A stretch of DNA of 64,000 nt from Vespula vulgaris. Taxonomy: Eukaryota > Arthropoda > Insecta > Hymenoptera > Vespidae. Made by a program: the position numbers and the translations under genes. The DNA lies in NCBI RefSeq assembly GCF_905475345.1, contig NC_066610.1, positions 1,369,886 through 1,433,885 of the forward strand, in the 5' to 3' direction. The notes beneath the pieces were generated by a model. It saw nothing but the letters and a program-made list of their open reading frames with translations. It made no database searches and was not told the DNA's origin. This document shows positions 28,601-35,340 of this stretch, piece after piece (within the stretch, counting starts at the first letter, position 1; each line of letters opens with the position of its first letter).

Positions 28601-29877
28601 ATGAACATTTATTTCATCTTTATGAATATTTCTTTTATATTTATGAACATTTCTTTCATATTTATGAACATTTGTTTCATATTTATGAAATAATGATAAT
28701 GATTTATTTCATATCTATGAATAATTTCATATTATTTCATATTTATGAAATTTTATACATTTTTCTTTTCGATTTTGTTATCGTTGCTGTTATTTTCTTT
28801 CTCTTTTTTTCTTTCTTTTCTTTATTTCTTTTTTAAGTATCATAACTCGCACGATTTTTTCATATTTCTTCGTGTATTATTTGTCTAGTTCATATCTCTG
28901 TTCGTAGATATGAAATTTTATAGTTCATATTTATGTTCGTGAAATTTTTAGATTTATTTTTGTTTCTTTGTTTCTTTTTTAAGTTTCGTCTTCTACGATT
29001 TCTTTTTTTTTTTTTTATGTATTATTTGTGTCGTTCATATTTACGTTCATAAATATGAAATTTCATAGTTCATACATTTTTTTTTTTATTGCTACATATT
29101 ACACGTATAGTTTATATTTCGTTTAAATATGTTTCGCAATTCACTTATTTCTAGATATTATACATATAGTTCATAAATATGAAATTTCATAATTCATAAT
29201 TTTTCATAATTTTTCTTATGTATCACATACTTTATATTTATCTTTATACAAATATCATTTCATAGATCATAGTTTTTCTTATTTCTATATACTACTCGAA
29301 TAGTTCAGACACAAAATTTGATAGTTAATAATTTACCTATTTTTACGTTTCTTATTAACAAAATTCATATTTATGTTCATAAATTACATACATACCAATT
29401 CATAGTTCATAATTTTACCTTCACTTTATTTCATTTTATTATCTTAACAATGAAAGATAAAGAAGAAACGAAAGCTTTTGAATTCGCTTTGATAAAAATA
29501 AAGTCTTCACATTTATATATTCATAGATATGAAATTTCATAGTTCATAGCTTTTCATAATTCCTTTTTATTTATTTTTCTTCTTTTCGTTCGTTTAGATT
29601 TCGCGTGCGTGTGTACGTGCGTGTATTTTTTCTTTTCTTTTTTTTTCTTTTTTTTTTTAATTATACCTTTTAAAGACTTCACGTAAGAACGATGACGTTG
29701 CAAATAATATTGAATCAATATTAATCGAAAATGATAATCATTTTGAAATGATGTGTCGCAGGTGGAGCGCAGGGTAATCCTAGTGGTGGGGGAAATGGTG
29801 GTGGACCAGGCGGCGGTGGTGGTGGGGGTGGCTTCCTCGAGCCTCACCAGATGCAGAGTGAAGGTCTAGCCTGGTAG
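1176..29877 (+). CDS. Lim1: Lim1 (Lhx1/Lhx5-type LIM-homeodomain transcription factor), full spliced coding span
   Basis: Nuclear transcription factor. The LIM domains of this family bind Ldb/Chip-type cofactors and other LIM proteins, and the homeodomain binds TAAT-core DNA. Seven exons join in frame with GT-AG introns: 1176-1348, 21168-21400, 23894-24118, 25079-25320, 26747-27026, 27679-27846 and 29762-29877. The total is 1437 nt, or 478 residues. Domain order is LIM1 (residues 5-55), LIM2 (64-118), an acidic/His/Gly linker, the homeodomain (246-305) and a Pro/Gly-rich C-terminal region ending in Ala-Trp. The homeodomain start KRRGPRTTIKAKQLE and the recognition helix WFQNKRSKERR identify the Lhx1/5 group and exclude Lhx3/4, Apterous, Islet and Lmx. 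In Drosophila Lim1 acts in appendage patterning and neuronal identity (family knowledge). Insects usually have one gene for the vertebrate Lhx1/Lhx5 pair. Upstream 5' UTR exons may lie outside the window. I am very sure of the identity; exact splice sites are inferred from phase and family conservation. Confidence 0.95.
1415..2200. repeat. Tandem array of about nine 75-110-bp units immediately after the exon 1 donor
   Basis: Units begin near 1421, 1521, 1632, 1745, 1830, 1911, 1996, 2075 and 2150. The consensus starts with GATAATGAGAA(C/T)CACTGG, then CTTNTTCGAGTAAATTCAA, then TTTCGTTTCGTTTAAAATTT. Copies are diverged by many substitutions and indels, so the array is not recent. It lies within 70 bp of the 5' splice site of a 20-kb intron. 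Confidence 0.8.
2201..3665. other. Intron 1 segment: low-complexity DNA with one short complex island
   Basis: A cluster of short near-repeats with GTAACTTT(G/T)ACCCA sits at about 2520-2625. CT-rich tracts occupy about 2690-2885. A complex island of roughly 270 bp (about 2888-3160) contains CGCAGGCGCCATTTCG. After this the DNA is T/A-rich to 3665. Open frames here are translated CT runs (Leu/Ser/Phe polymers) and are not genes. Confidence 0.5.
3670..4690. repeat. Degenerate hexamer satellite, (TTCTAA / CTCTAA)n, about 1 kb
   Basis: Almost every hexamer is a variant of CTAATT, CTAACT or CTAATC. Read on the - strand this is TTAGAA/TTAGAG. The array is interrupted but keeps the 6-bp register for long stretches. 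It resembles telomere-like repeats only loosely: the usual insect telomere unit is the 5-mer TTAGG, which is not seen in register here. Confidence 0.8.
4700..5060. promoter_or_regulatory. Complex-sequence island in intron 1, candidate cis-regulatory element
   Basis: About 350 bp of non-repetitive sequence stands out between a satellite and poly-T tracts. It contains a perfect inverted pair of GATA-type boxes, TTATCC (4816-4821) and GGATAA (4826-4831), with a 4-bp centre. It also has CGGCCGTCGGCGAATTG (about 4932-4948). There is no open frame of note. Regulatory function is inference from position and complexity only. Confidence 0.3.
5470..6000. repeat. Tandem array, about 145-bp unit, nearly four copies
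   Basis: The anchor TGATCTATCATGATC occurs at about 5513, 5658, 5804 and 5945, giving periods of 145, 146 and 141 bp. Units also share ACGTGACTTATGAGAATGATTA and GAGAAAAATCATT. The anchor holds TGATC...GATCA-like inverted arms, so each copy could pair locally. Confidence 0.85.
6001..7220. other. Intron 1 segment: A/T-rich DNA, AAT, GA and CT/AT microsatellites
   Basis: A short GA run sits at about 6285-6302, a (AAT)n run of about 70 bp at 6748-6820, and GA tracts at about 6940-6985. A compound (CT)n-(AT)n-(GTAT)n tract occupies about 7037-7180. A loose duplication links about 6050-6240 with 6315-6540. No gene is seen. Confidence 0.5.
7221..9760. other. Intron 1 segment: moderately complex DNA with AT microsatellites
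   Basis: About 7220-7480 is fairly complex (TTGACACGTAACG, TTAAACGCGGACG, a TTAATTAATTG box that would suit a Q50 homeodomain). AT runs lie at about 7498-7545 and 7898-7940. A patch of TTAGAATTA-type repeats occurs near 8100-8160. About 8770-9130 contains C-rich sequence, a short GA run and ATTCGACGTCAGCG (about 9106-9119). The rest is T/A tracts. Predicted peptides here are short and low-complexity. Confidence 0.4.
9761..11340. other. Intron 1 segment: AAT/GTT microsatellites and purine tracts
   Basis: (AAT)n lies at about 9836-9890, GAAGA tracts at about 10250-10295, and a (GTT)n/(ATT)n block at about 10538-10605. A CT run begins at 10680 and A/G-rich DNA fills about 11050-11280. I see no gene and no island of note. 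Confidence 0.5.
11390..11640. promoter_or_regulatory. GC-rich complex island in intron 1, flanked by (CT)n and (GA)n
   Basis: About 250 bp of unusually GC-rich sequence contains the palindromes CCTCCGGGAGG and GGTTATGGTAACC. It also has tandem GGGTCC motifs (GGGGTCCCAAAAGGGTCC) and GCCGCGCCGGTAACACCGG. A (CT)n tract lies just left (about 11349-11390) and a GA tract to the right (about 11820-11862). It has no meaningful coding potential. Candidate enhancer by composition only. Confidence 0.35.
11641..13434. other. Intron 1 segment: AT run, GA run, repeated ATGGCGGAT-type motifs
   Basis: An AT/GTAT run covers about 11641-11690 and GA covers about 11820-11862. Between 12160 and 13150 the motif AAAATGGC(G/C)(G/T)AT recurs with neighbouring AAAACGTCTC and ATAAAATAAT(T/C)GACGA, so at least two diverged copies of a duplicated unit are present. 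The end holds AAC/AAT-rich triplets. No gene is seen. Confidence 0.45.
13435..13870. promoter_or_regulatory. Complex islands in intron 1 between long (CT)n and (GA)n arms
   Basis: A (CT)n run (about 13485-13534) and a GA run (about 13669-13739) enclose about 130 bp of complex GC-containing sequence (CGCCGTGACGCCCGCTTCG, GGCGTGACGAGGCCGCC). A second island of about 100 bp follows (about 13741-13860), then another GA run. The GTGACG element occurs three times (near 13605, 13644 and 13838). The CT and GA arms could pair in a transcript or single strand. Regulatory role is inference. Confidence 0.35.
13930..14650. repeat. Direct duplication, about 200-bp unit, two full copies and a fragment
   Basis: Copies at about 13935-14130 and 14429-14640 share CACGAAGTGGATCA(A/G)TTTTAGG, ATTAATTGTGATTGAT, TTTATTGATAC(C/T)GG(T/C)TGG and TTTCGGGAAAGGAA. 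A third partial copy (about 14272-14320) lies between them next to a long GA run (about 14199-14252). The copies are close to identical over long blocks, so the duplication is relatively young. Confidence 0.75.
14651..16180. other. Intron 1 segment: GT, GA, CT/AT microsatellites and T-rich DNA
   Basis: GT-rich sequence at about 14655-14680, a GA run at about 14798-14822, GA-rich DNA at 15225-15340 and a compound (CT)n-(AT)n tract at about 15500-15554. A complex patch of about 150 bp (about 15340-15490) lies between the GA and CT tracts. The rest is low complexity. No gene is seen. Confidence 0.45.
16190..16600. repeat. Short-unit minisatellite, about 28-32 bp
   Basis: Repeats of the form TTTTGGTTCACCTAAAAA / TTTTGACTCATCTAAAAA / TTTTGATCCATCTAATGA run through the segment with one break of unrelated A/T-rich sequence (about 16405-16495). 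Related phrases recur at 2560-2625 and near 17300, suggesting a motif that seeds repeatedly in this intron. Confidence 0.65.
16740..17900. other. Intron 1 segment: complex DNA with a mariner-like terminal motif
   Basis: The stretch 16955-16985 reads CTACAGGGTGGGCCAAAAGTC, resembling the outer end of terminal inverted repeats of some Tc1/mariner elements (TA followed by CAGGGTG.CCCAAAAGT). I find no partner repeat or transposase, so at most it is a remnant. About 17180-17500 is complex (TTGGTACCGCAGCTAACG, CTACCCGACGGGACATAA) and is a possible regulatory island. Confidence 0.3.
17930..18980. repeat. Tandem array, about 215-265-bp unit, five copies
   Basis: The anchor TTAAAAAACATGAATTTTTCATC occurs near 17954, 18169, 18434, 18662 and 18887 (periods about 216, 264, 228 and 225). 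Each anchor includes an inverted pair around ATGAATTTTTCAT. Units also share CCCTCAGAATAATCAACAAAAAT, AATTTTGTTAGCCCAAAT and CTTATATTTGTT. Copies 3 to 5 are most alike, so the array grew from its right end. Confidence 0.85.
18981..21167. other. Intron 1, distal end: CT/GA tracts, a pentamer array, unique DNA before exon 2
   Basis: CT at about 19058-19086, GA-rich blocks at about 19490-19590 and 19720-19765. (AT)n/(GTAT)n covers about 20228-20278. A (TCCGG/TCCGA)n pentamer array lies at about 20347-20383. About 20460-20780 is fairly complex. A T-rich tract leads into the exon 2 acceptor. No gene is seen. Confidence 0.45.
21168..21400 (+). CDS. Lim1: Lim1 coding exon 2: LIM domain 2
   Basis: The acceptor TTTTCTAG ends at 21167 after a long pyrimidine tract. 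The first base completes Lys58, and the exon reads RYGTKCGGCLQGIGPQDLV onward. The second LIM domain (residues 64-118) has all eight ligands: CGGC, 18 residues, HLNC, FT, CVVC, 19 residues, CKQD. The signature STGEELYILDDNKFVCK is close to the vertebrate Lhx1 version. The exon ends in a His-rich stretch (HHVHGHH) and a GTAAGT donor, phase 1. A (TTTA)n tract begins immediately after the donor. The exon sits almost 20 kb from exon 1. Confidence 0.95.
22155..22168. promoter_or_regulatory. 14-bp perfect palindrome with CACGTG core and flanking TGACGT half-sites
   Basis: The bases read ACGTCACGTGACGT. It contains an E-box (CACGTG, the bHLH-ZIP or CLOCK/CYCLE type) overlapped on both sides by TGACGT CRE-type half-sites. 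It sits at the border between A/T-rich DNA and the C-rich block of intron 2. Binding is inference. Confidence 0.35.
23400..23770. repeat. Diverged tandem units with AACCTAACCTA boxes in intron 2
   Basis: About three units of 80-130 bp share (A/G)TTAATTAAACCTAACCTA, GTTAGGTTATG and (G/C)GCCATTnTTA. The direct CCTAACCT and inverted AGGTTA elements make each unit partly self-complementary. It ends 120 bp before exon 3. Confidence 0.55.
23894..24118 (+). CDS. Lim1: Lim1 coding exon 3: acidic/His/Gly linker between LIM2 and homeodomain
   Basis: Codes residues 136-210 plus one base. It carries a SLMGS motif followed by an acidic run (SEDEDEDG), five histidines and a Gly-rich stretch, then CKQEDSEDQ at the end. 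The SLMGS-plus-acidic block matches the linker remembered from Drosophila Lim1, which supports it as a real exon in an otherwise variable region. The acceptor, CACGACAG ending at 23893, has a poor pyrimidine tract. The donor is a good CAAG|GTAAGA. The frame joins cleanly on both sides (phase 1 in, phase 1 out). The acceptor choice is the weakest of the set, but no other AG nearby keeps the frame. Confidence 0.88.
24119..25078 (+). other. Lim1 intron 3
   Basis: About 960 bp. The middle (about 24490-24800) is complex, with AGCTTACAAAAGCTCACACG, an AC-rich stretch at 24619-24660 and CTTTACCATGGTATATAG. It is a candidate element but has no coding signal. Short GA tracts lie at 24848-24875. Confidence 0.75.
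25079..25320 (+). CDS. Lim1: Lim1 coding exon 4: linker end and homeodomain positions 1-46
   Basis: The acceptor TTTAAAAG ends at 25078. The exon reads GSLDGDPETRDSQTENKSPD, then a Gly/Ala-rich spacer, then the homeodomain from residue 246. Helices 1 and 2 of the homeodomain are complete and read like Lhx1 (KAKQLEILKNAF, TPKPTRHIREQLAKETG). The exon ends after Gln at homeodomain position 46, a classical 46/47 intron site. The donor is CAG|GTTCTT, an unusually poor 5' splice site. Read-through would add about 46 residues and stop at 25459-25461. The length of 242 nt plus the carried base gives exactly 81 codons, so the exon ends in phase 0. Confidence 0.95.
25321..26746 (+). other. Lim1 intron 4 (splits the homeodomain between positions 46 and 47)
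   Basis: The 5' end is GTTCTT followed by an AT run and a TTCTTCTTC tract. About two-thirds of the intron (25812 onward) is arm A of a large inverted repeat. The 3' end is TTGTTGTATAG. Reading through from exon 4 stays open to TAA at 25459-25461. Confidence 0.9.
25812..26746. repeat. Arm A of a 0.93-kb inverted repeat, inside Lim1 intron 4
   Basis: The sequence matches the reverse complement of 46316-47242 almost base for base. By eye identity is about 97% or more from 25812 to about 26720 and fades over the last 30 bases before exon 5. Differences are single substitutions (for example CTTATGGG/CTCATGGG and AAATCGTACG/AAATTGTACG) and one-base indels (GTTAACG/GTTACG; A-run length). It contains a GTGTGTGC stretch at about 26151-26200. 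Open frames on both strands are shared by the arms but resemble no family I recognise. I see no terminal inverted repeats or target-site duplication. Confidence 0.92.
26747..27026 (+). CDS. Lim1: Lim1 coding exon 5: homeodomain positions 47-60 and proximal C-terminal region
   Basis: The acceptor TTGTTGTATAG ends at 26746. The exon opens with VWFQNKRSKERRLKQL, the DNA-recognition helix of a Q50 homeodomain with the invariant W48, F49 and N51. It continues through RKIRGFPLNLNP and an aromatic Gly/Pro/His-rich region resembling the Drosophila Lim1 C-terminal half. The donor is CCTG|GTAAGA at 27027. A second in-phase donor CCAG|GTAATC lies nine bases earlier, at 27018, and its use would drop three residues (GNP). 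The exon codes residues 292-384 plus one base. Confidence 0.95.
27027..27678 (+). other. Lim1 intron 5
   Basis: About 650 bp of A/T-rich DNA with two or three copies of a unit (about 175 bp) sharing AATCAATTGT(T/C)AA, CAATCGTTCT and CAAATTATC(T/C)CTATA(T/C)GT. AAC/AAT triplet tracts follow each copy. A complex patch (about 27610-27660) with CGGAGATGGCCGCGCGGATACG precedes exon 6. Confidence 0.75.
27679..27846 (+). CDS. Lim1: Lim1 coding exon 6: Gly/Pro-rich C-terminal region
   Basis: The acceptor TTCTTGACAG ends at 27678 and the donor TCAG|GTAAGA starts at 27847, both good sites. Phase 1 in and phase 1 out matches its neighbours. It codes residues 385-440, beginning GLDPASLAGMAAAV and continuing with a Pro/Gly-rich run containing two similar EFL segments (PPEFLTG, GEFLAPSG). 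It is GC-rich compared with the flanking introns, which supports coding status. I see no known domain; this part of Lim1 is poorly conserved and presumably regulatory. Confidence 0.88.
27847..29761 (+). other. Lim1 intron 6
   Basis: About 1.9 kb, over half of it the minisatellite described separately. The remainder (28760-29560) carries degraded derivatives such as TTCATATTTATGTTCATAAA and GAAATTTCATAGTTCATA, interspersed with T runs. A GTGCGTGTGTACGTGCGTG patch lies near 29600. Reading through from exon 6 hits a stop within 11 codons. Confidence 0.85.
27918..28752. repeat. Two-level minisatellite: 21-bp unit and 81-bp block
   Basis: The 21-bp unit is TTCATATTTATGAACATTTGT; its core TTCATA-TT-TATGAA has perfect 6-bp inverted arms. 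Seven 81-bp blocks containing GAAATAATGATAATG and TATGAATAATTTCATATT alternate with variable numbers of the 21-bp unit. As 21 and 81 are multiples of three, one frame stays open for 286 codons (27976-28836) with repeating FHIYEHL. This is a by-product of the periodicity: the frame is not in phase with exon 6 and lies in an intron. Confidence 0.92.
29762..29877 (+). CDS. Lim1: Lim1 coding exon 7: polyglycine tail and stop codon
   Basis: The acceptor GTGTCGCAG ends at 29761. The exon reads GAQGNPSGGGNGGGP, then a run of eight glycines and FLEPHQMQSEGLAW, then TAG at 29875-29877. With the carried base it is exactly 39 codons. The Ala-Trp end recalls the Ala-Val-Trp end of vertebrate Lhx1, which supports this as the true C-terminus. 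The polyglycine run is GGT/GGC/GGG-coded and could vary in length between individuals. Confidence 0.9.
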
Positions 29878-30571
29878 TACGAGTTTTAATTTAAAAAAAA
29901 AACACACACACACGCACGCACGCACACACACACACACACACACAAAACACAACATACACGAAAGAGAAAAAAAATTAACAAAACAAAAAACTCGTCATTC
30001 TCATTTCCCTCCGAAGAATGATATAAAAAGAAAAGAAAAAAAAAAAGAAGTGGAAAAAAGAAAAGAAATAATAGAAATTTCGAAAGTTTCGTATAGGATT
30101 GGTGGTCGGCCATATATTTTGAACACACATATGAATTTCCTAAAGACACATACACATATATACACGTGCAGACGTACATACATAGATATTATTTTTTTCT
30201 CGTTCATTTTTTTAATGAAATTCGTGCTAATAAATTAAGGAGAAAAGAAAAGAGAAAAGAAAAAGAAAAAAAAGATGAAACATGGAAAAACTCGAACTCG
30301 AATACGACCTACGACCTTCCACGTGTACTACTCGTTTTCTGTATAAAAAAAAAAAAATATATATATATATATTAATAATAACGGAGACGATTATTATTAT
30401 TAAAAAAGAAAAGCGACGACTCATTTTGCAAATGTTTTTTTTCTCTTTAATATTTCTTTCTTTAGGTCGCTCTAAACATTATTAATAATTAGTTAATTAT
30501 TATTATTATTATTATTACTATTATTATTATTATTATTATAGTCGTCACACGTGATAACGTAGACGTTACTA

Positions 30572-30621
<50 letters not shown>

Positions 30622-31235
30622 AAAATTTTTAATATTGATTATATATGAATTATTTCCGATTAATTATTATTATTACTATTACTATTATTATTATTATTAT
30701 TATTATTAGTAATTATTACTTTATTATTATTATTATTATTATTGTGTATAAAAAATTCGAGACCCCCAGGCCCCGCCACTCACCCCCACCCTCACCCCCT
30801 ATCGTGTAATATTGTACCATCCTTGTTGATTAATTTCGAAAGTTACTTTGCGGGACACCCTGTAGATATCCGCTGTTGTATACACTCCAGACACACGTTC
30901 ACTTTTTCACACACATACACTTACACATACTATACACAAATACACGTCCATATGTGATTGTAGAAGAGTACACATTTAAACGAACACACATACACATACA
31001 CAAACATACACACATGTTGTATGAATTAATTATTACAATTATAAATATAAATAGGAACGTGTAATCTGTATTTGTTAAGGCGGCGTTCGATGTAAATAAC
31101 ATTGTCTTTCGCATGCGAGCGGGCTATACATATATAAAAAAAATAAAAATTAAAAAAAAATAATAAAAGAAAAAAAAATATCAATTCGAATGTGGAGGGA
31201 AATAAAGGGGGGGAAAAAGAAAAAGAAAAAGAAAA

Positions 31236-31272
<37 letters not shown>

Positions 31273-31309
31273 TCAAAATAATGAAAATAATAATAATAAT
31301 AAAATTAGT

Positions 31310-31349
<40 letters not shown>

Positions 31350-31350
31350 C

Positions 31351-31398
<48 letters not shown>

Positions 31399-31508
31399 TG
31401 ATCGATATTGACGATGATCATCATGATCATAATAATGATGATTATGATGATGATTTCTTTATAAAGAAATATTAGAGTATATGATGTATTGTAAAGGCAA
31501 CGTTTTCG

Positions 31509-31558
<50 letters not shown>

Positions 31559-31700
31559 GACATATATATATAAAAAAAAAAGAAAAAAAAAGCACAAAAA
31601 ATAAAATGAAGGAAACAAACATGGAGGACAGGCCGCCGCGCGATGCGTAATGATTATAAATATTATTATAATAAACCACCTCGTATTTCCGTATATACAC
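29878..31700 (+). other. Lim1: Probable Lim1 3' UTR
   Basis: The DNA after the stop includes an AC run (about 29897-29945), long (ATT)n arrays (about 30490-30745), and a complex patch at about 30765-30960 with CCCCAGGCCCCGCCACTC. Several GA runs follow (31228-31270, 31313-31395, 31510-31556). The end is inferred from AATAAA hexamers; the most plausible are 31201-31206 and 31670-31675. Real UTR extent is unknown. Confidence 0.4.
31670..31675 (+). terminator. Candidate polyadenylation signal (AATAAA) for Lim1
   Basis: An AATAAA hexamer lies in locally complex sequence (CGATGCGTAATGATTATAAA upstream), followed about 25 bases later by TTTGTGCGATCTTTG, a GT-rich element of the kind expected downstream of a cleavage site. 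Earlier AATAAA at 31201-31206 is an alternative. Confidence 0.35.
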
Positions 31701-31844
31701 TTTGTGCGATCTTTGAATTACCACCCTCATCCCTCATCCACCCTCACTCTCTCACCGAATGTTTTATATATCTTCTAAACAGAGAAAAATTATTTATTGT
31801 TTGGTAACTCTTCTTTATTTTCTTTTCTTTTCTTTTTTTTCTCT

Positions 31845-31875
<31 letters not shown>

Positions 31876-32715
31876 AGTACTGATTAATAACCGAAAGAGG
31901 ATTTTGCGACTGGAAACAGGTAAGATGCTTCAGCAAATGATGAATTGTCTTTCTTTTTCTTTTTCTTTTTTTTTGATCTTTATAAATTATCATAAAAATA
32001 ATTAATTTTGAGATTATTATCGTTAAGGAAATAATGTATTACCTTCTCTTTTTTTTTTTTTTTTTTTTTTTTTCGTTCATACCTCTAGGCGAAATTGAAT
32101 ATTTCATTTTTATTATTGATTATGTCTGATAAAAATCGAGTGAAATACATTTGTTTGTTAAATAAAAATTGTCTACCCTAAGAATTGCAATTTAAAATAA
32201 AAAGTAACAAAAGATTCTCCTCTCATTTTCGATAATGGGAATCAGAGAAAGAAAAATGAGAAAAGAAAAAGAGAAACAAACAAATGAACGACACTTGCGA
32301 TTCATATTTAAATAAAAAAAAGGAGGACAGGAAAAAAAGGAAAGAACAATTTCTAATCTAAAGATTGCAAATTATAAAAATCACCCTATCATTTTTAATA
32401 AGATATTAAAAGAGGAATTTGTAAAAGGGAATAAATTGAATCTTTTCAACCCTCCAAAAAAATCTCACGAGATAGAAGAAACGAGAGAAACGTAAAAATT
32501 AATTAATTCGCAAAGCAATTGGTATCATCGTTGAAAGACAAAAAAGAAAAAAAAAAAAAGGAAAAAATAAGAACGAACGGAGAAAAAAGAAAATGAAAAA
32601 AAAAAGAAAAAAAAGATAGGAAAAACGAAATCCCTCGACCCAAATCTTCCACCCTGTGTCGGATAAAAAAAATAAAATAAAAAAGAACAGAATTAAAAGA
32701 TAGATAGATAGACCT

Positions 32716-32751
<36 letters not shown>

Positions 32752-33284
32752 GGAGAAAGAGAAAAAGGGAGAAAGAGAGAGAAAAAAAAAATCTCGAACG
32801 TTTGAAGAGTCCACAAGGGGGTTGAAAACACCTGAGACCAACGTCTTTCTCTCAATCGAAATTCTTTCTCACCCTGTACTAAATCGTTGTCATGGTTGAC
32901 GCAGATGCGACCTACAGAGAAAGAAAGAAAGAGATAGAGAGAGAGAAAGAGAAGTCCAATAGCTTTGGTGTCCTAACATCGTTAGAGTTAGTCGCCACAA
33001 TGTCGACTCTGGCAACAACCAAAAGGGATGGGCTAGGTGGGTGTTTAGAACGCTAGGAGAAGAGGAAGATAGTTTAGTTGGGCGGATAGAGGGTTGGGAG
33101 ATGCTGAGGGGTAGTGAAAGAGGGAATTCGTTTTCCTGGACATCTGGTGAATTCGATTTTGATGTGTTTCTAGCTGGAGGGTTTTCTTCAAGCGTATAAA
33201 GGATCATCGATGTTCGCGGATCCATCTTCTCGAAACAAGAGTCCCATTGGGAATAAAAACGATGCTATGGTATTGTTTCATAAT
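31701..33284. other. Intergenic: poly-T/A tracts, GA run, complex patch
   Basis: Long T runs at about 31846-31875 and 32050-32073. A related pair of segments (about 32120-32210 and 32340-32400) suggests another diverged duplication. A/G-rich DNA covers 32500-32630 and GA runs about 32716-32790. Between 32790 and 33250 the sequence is more complex. A 111-codon open frame on the - strand there (32890-33225) is partly CT/GA translation and matches nothing I recognise. Confidence 0.4.
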
Positions 33285-33660
33285 AGCACACCTTTCTCCC
33301 CACCCAACCACCCTAGTATCTTGCTTCAATCCCATATGTGTAAACCTTGATACGTCTTACATGTGATACACAGTTAGGACAATAAAATCTGTTAATTAAG
33401 TTATTGTTGATAGTGGTATCAGTTAACAGGGATTTTTGTTTCTACTTTGTTGGTACTTATGCGTTACAAAAACTATGCAATGATATAATTTTATCATACC
33501 GCATCTTTCCCCTCACCTAACCATCATAATACCTTGCTCCAATCTCAGATGTGTAAACCTTTACATGTTAATACAAAGTTAGGACAATAAAAACTGTTAA
33601 GTAAGTTTTTGTTGATACTGTTATCGGTATTAGCAGCGATTTCTTTTTGTTCTTTTTATT
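33285..33660. repeat. Tandem duplication, about 205-bp unit, two copies
   Basis: Copies at about 33285-33450 and 33495-33645 share the phrases TATGTGTAAACCTT / GATGTGTAAACCTT, AGTTAGGACAATAAAA and TGTTAA(T/G)TAAGTT, and both have C-rich starts (CTTTCCCC...CACCTAACCA). Divergence is moderate. Confidence 0.7.
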
Positions 33661-33699
33661 CTTATGACTTGGTAGATAAAGGTAAACTGAGATAGATAG

Positions 33700-34060
33700 A
33701 AAAACAGAGAAAGAGAGAGATGTTTAGGATGTTGTAAAACGATGAGAACACGTTCACTGTCCCATGTAATATACGTGTCCTGCCAATACAGAGAAATATC
33801 AGCTCGGGAGATTCGACAGATGCGTAGCCGCCTTCGAACCCTTAGGAACTACCCTGCAGGGTCCCGTGGGAGTTCGGTCCTAGGGACAAACCGTCCCAGG
33901 GGGTACTTCTAACGCTATACTACCCTCCATCGTATCGTTCTCGTTACCCCCTCTATCTCGACCCTTCATATATCCCTATGTAGCCCTACGTAGCCCTACG
34001 TAGTCTTGAATACTATGTAGGTGGAACACTCCGCAAAATTCCTAGCCTAATCGTATTGCG
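33700..34060. promoter_or_regulatory. Complex GC-containing island downstream of Lim1
   Basis: About 300 bp (about 33730-34030) with inverted elements such as ACCCTGCAGGGT and GTCCTAGGGAC, followed by CCGTCCCAGGGGG. A triplicated (C/T)CCTA(T/C)GTAG motif lies at about 33971-34000. It has no open frame of interest. Candidate cis-regulatory DNA by contrast with its surroundings. Confidence 0.3.
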
Positions 34061-34624
34061 ATTTGATACAAGGAACAAGTTTGATCGTGTGATTTATGTC
34101 ACCCGGGGATTTTATGTGTTACGTCCTTTTTTCTTTCCGTTTTTTCTAATTTTTTTCTAACGACAGGATCGTCGTTTTTTTTTCGTAATTTTTGAATTTG
34201 CTCTCTCTTTCTCTTTCTCTCTCTCTCTCTCTCTCTTTTTTTTCTTTTTTCTTCTTCTTTTTGTGATCGATAACTTGTGACGACAGGAGTGAAGAAAGGA
34301 ATTATTATTTGTTCCTACAGCGTGATCGTAAATTTTGTCGAAATTCTTTTTTATCGATCAAAGATGGCGAATATTTTAATAGAAATATATTTCGAAGTAT
34401 ATATAACGATATTAATAATAGAAATATATTTCGAGATGTTATATATATTAATATTTCGGAAGGATGGTAGACTCGATGCCAAACGAAATAGAAATTTTGT
34501 AGAATAATAATCGACGATTGTGGAATTTCTTTTTTTCAAAATTTATTCATCCAATCGTTCTCGCATCGGGTAACATGGAGATTAAGGAAAGTAGAAAAAA
34601 AATATAAAAAAACAAAAATAAAGA

Positions 34625-35340
34625 ATAAAACGTCGACATAAAGATATCCAAAAAGAGATTTCTAATTTTTAACATTCTTTTCTTTCTTTCACTTGCGAAA
34701 TCTTTCATTTACGAAAAATACAAAGAAAAAAATATTAAAAAAAAAAAAAAAGGAAAAGGAAACGTGAACTTTGAGAAATCCAAGAAAAAGATTTCTAATT
34801 CTCAACATACTTTCACGACAAATAAAAAAAAAAAAAAAAAAAAACAAAAAGTAAAAAAGAAAACATCGACTTAGGGAAATCCAAGAAAAAGATTTAAAAT
34901 TCTCCACATTCTTTTACGAAAAATAGAGAAAAGAATTAAGAAAAAAAAAAAAAAGAAAAAGAAATAAAAAGGAAAACGTCGAGTTGGAGAAATCCAGAAA
35001 AGAATTTCAAATGGAGAGAAAATGAAAAAAGAAAAGGTCGGCTTAGAGAAATCCAAGAAAAAGATTTCGAGCTTTCAAAATTCCCTTACGAGGAATATAA
35101 AAATAAAAAAAAAGAAAAATAAAAAAAAAAAAGAAAAAGAAAACATCGATTTAAAAAGATCCAAGAGAAGGAACGCAAACGTCCAACATTTCCCAAAGAT
35201 AAGAAGAAAAATAAAGGAAAATTTTTTAATACGATAAATATCGATAAATCGACTGAACAAAAAGAAGAAGGATAAAAGAAAAGAAAAGAACAAAAAAAAA
35301 AAAAGAAAAAGAAAAGAAAAGGAAACCCCGATAGAAAAGA
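34625..35340. repeat. Tandem array, about 110-bp purine-rich unit, about six to seven copies
   Basis: Copies share CGTCGACTTAGAGAAATCCAAG (near 34631, 34760, 34864, 34977, 35034, 35145), AAAAAGATTTCTAATTCTCAACAT and TTACGA(A/G)(A/G)AATA. Poly-A tracts of varying length separate them. Open frames across it are Lys/Phe-rich translations of the array. Confidence 0.75.

Noticed and set aside
27976..28836. 286-codon open frame with repeating FHIYEHL
   Set aside because: It is a translated minisatellite inside Lim1 intron 6, out of phase with exon 6, and open only because its units are 21 and 81 bp long.
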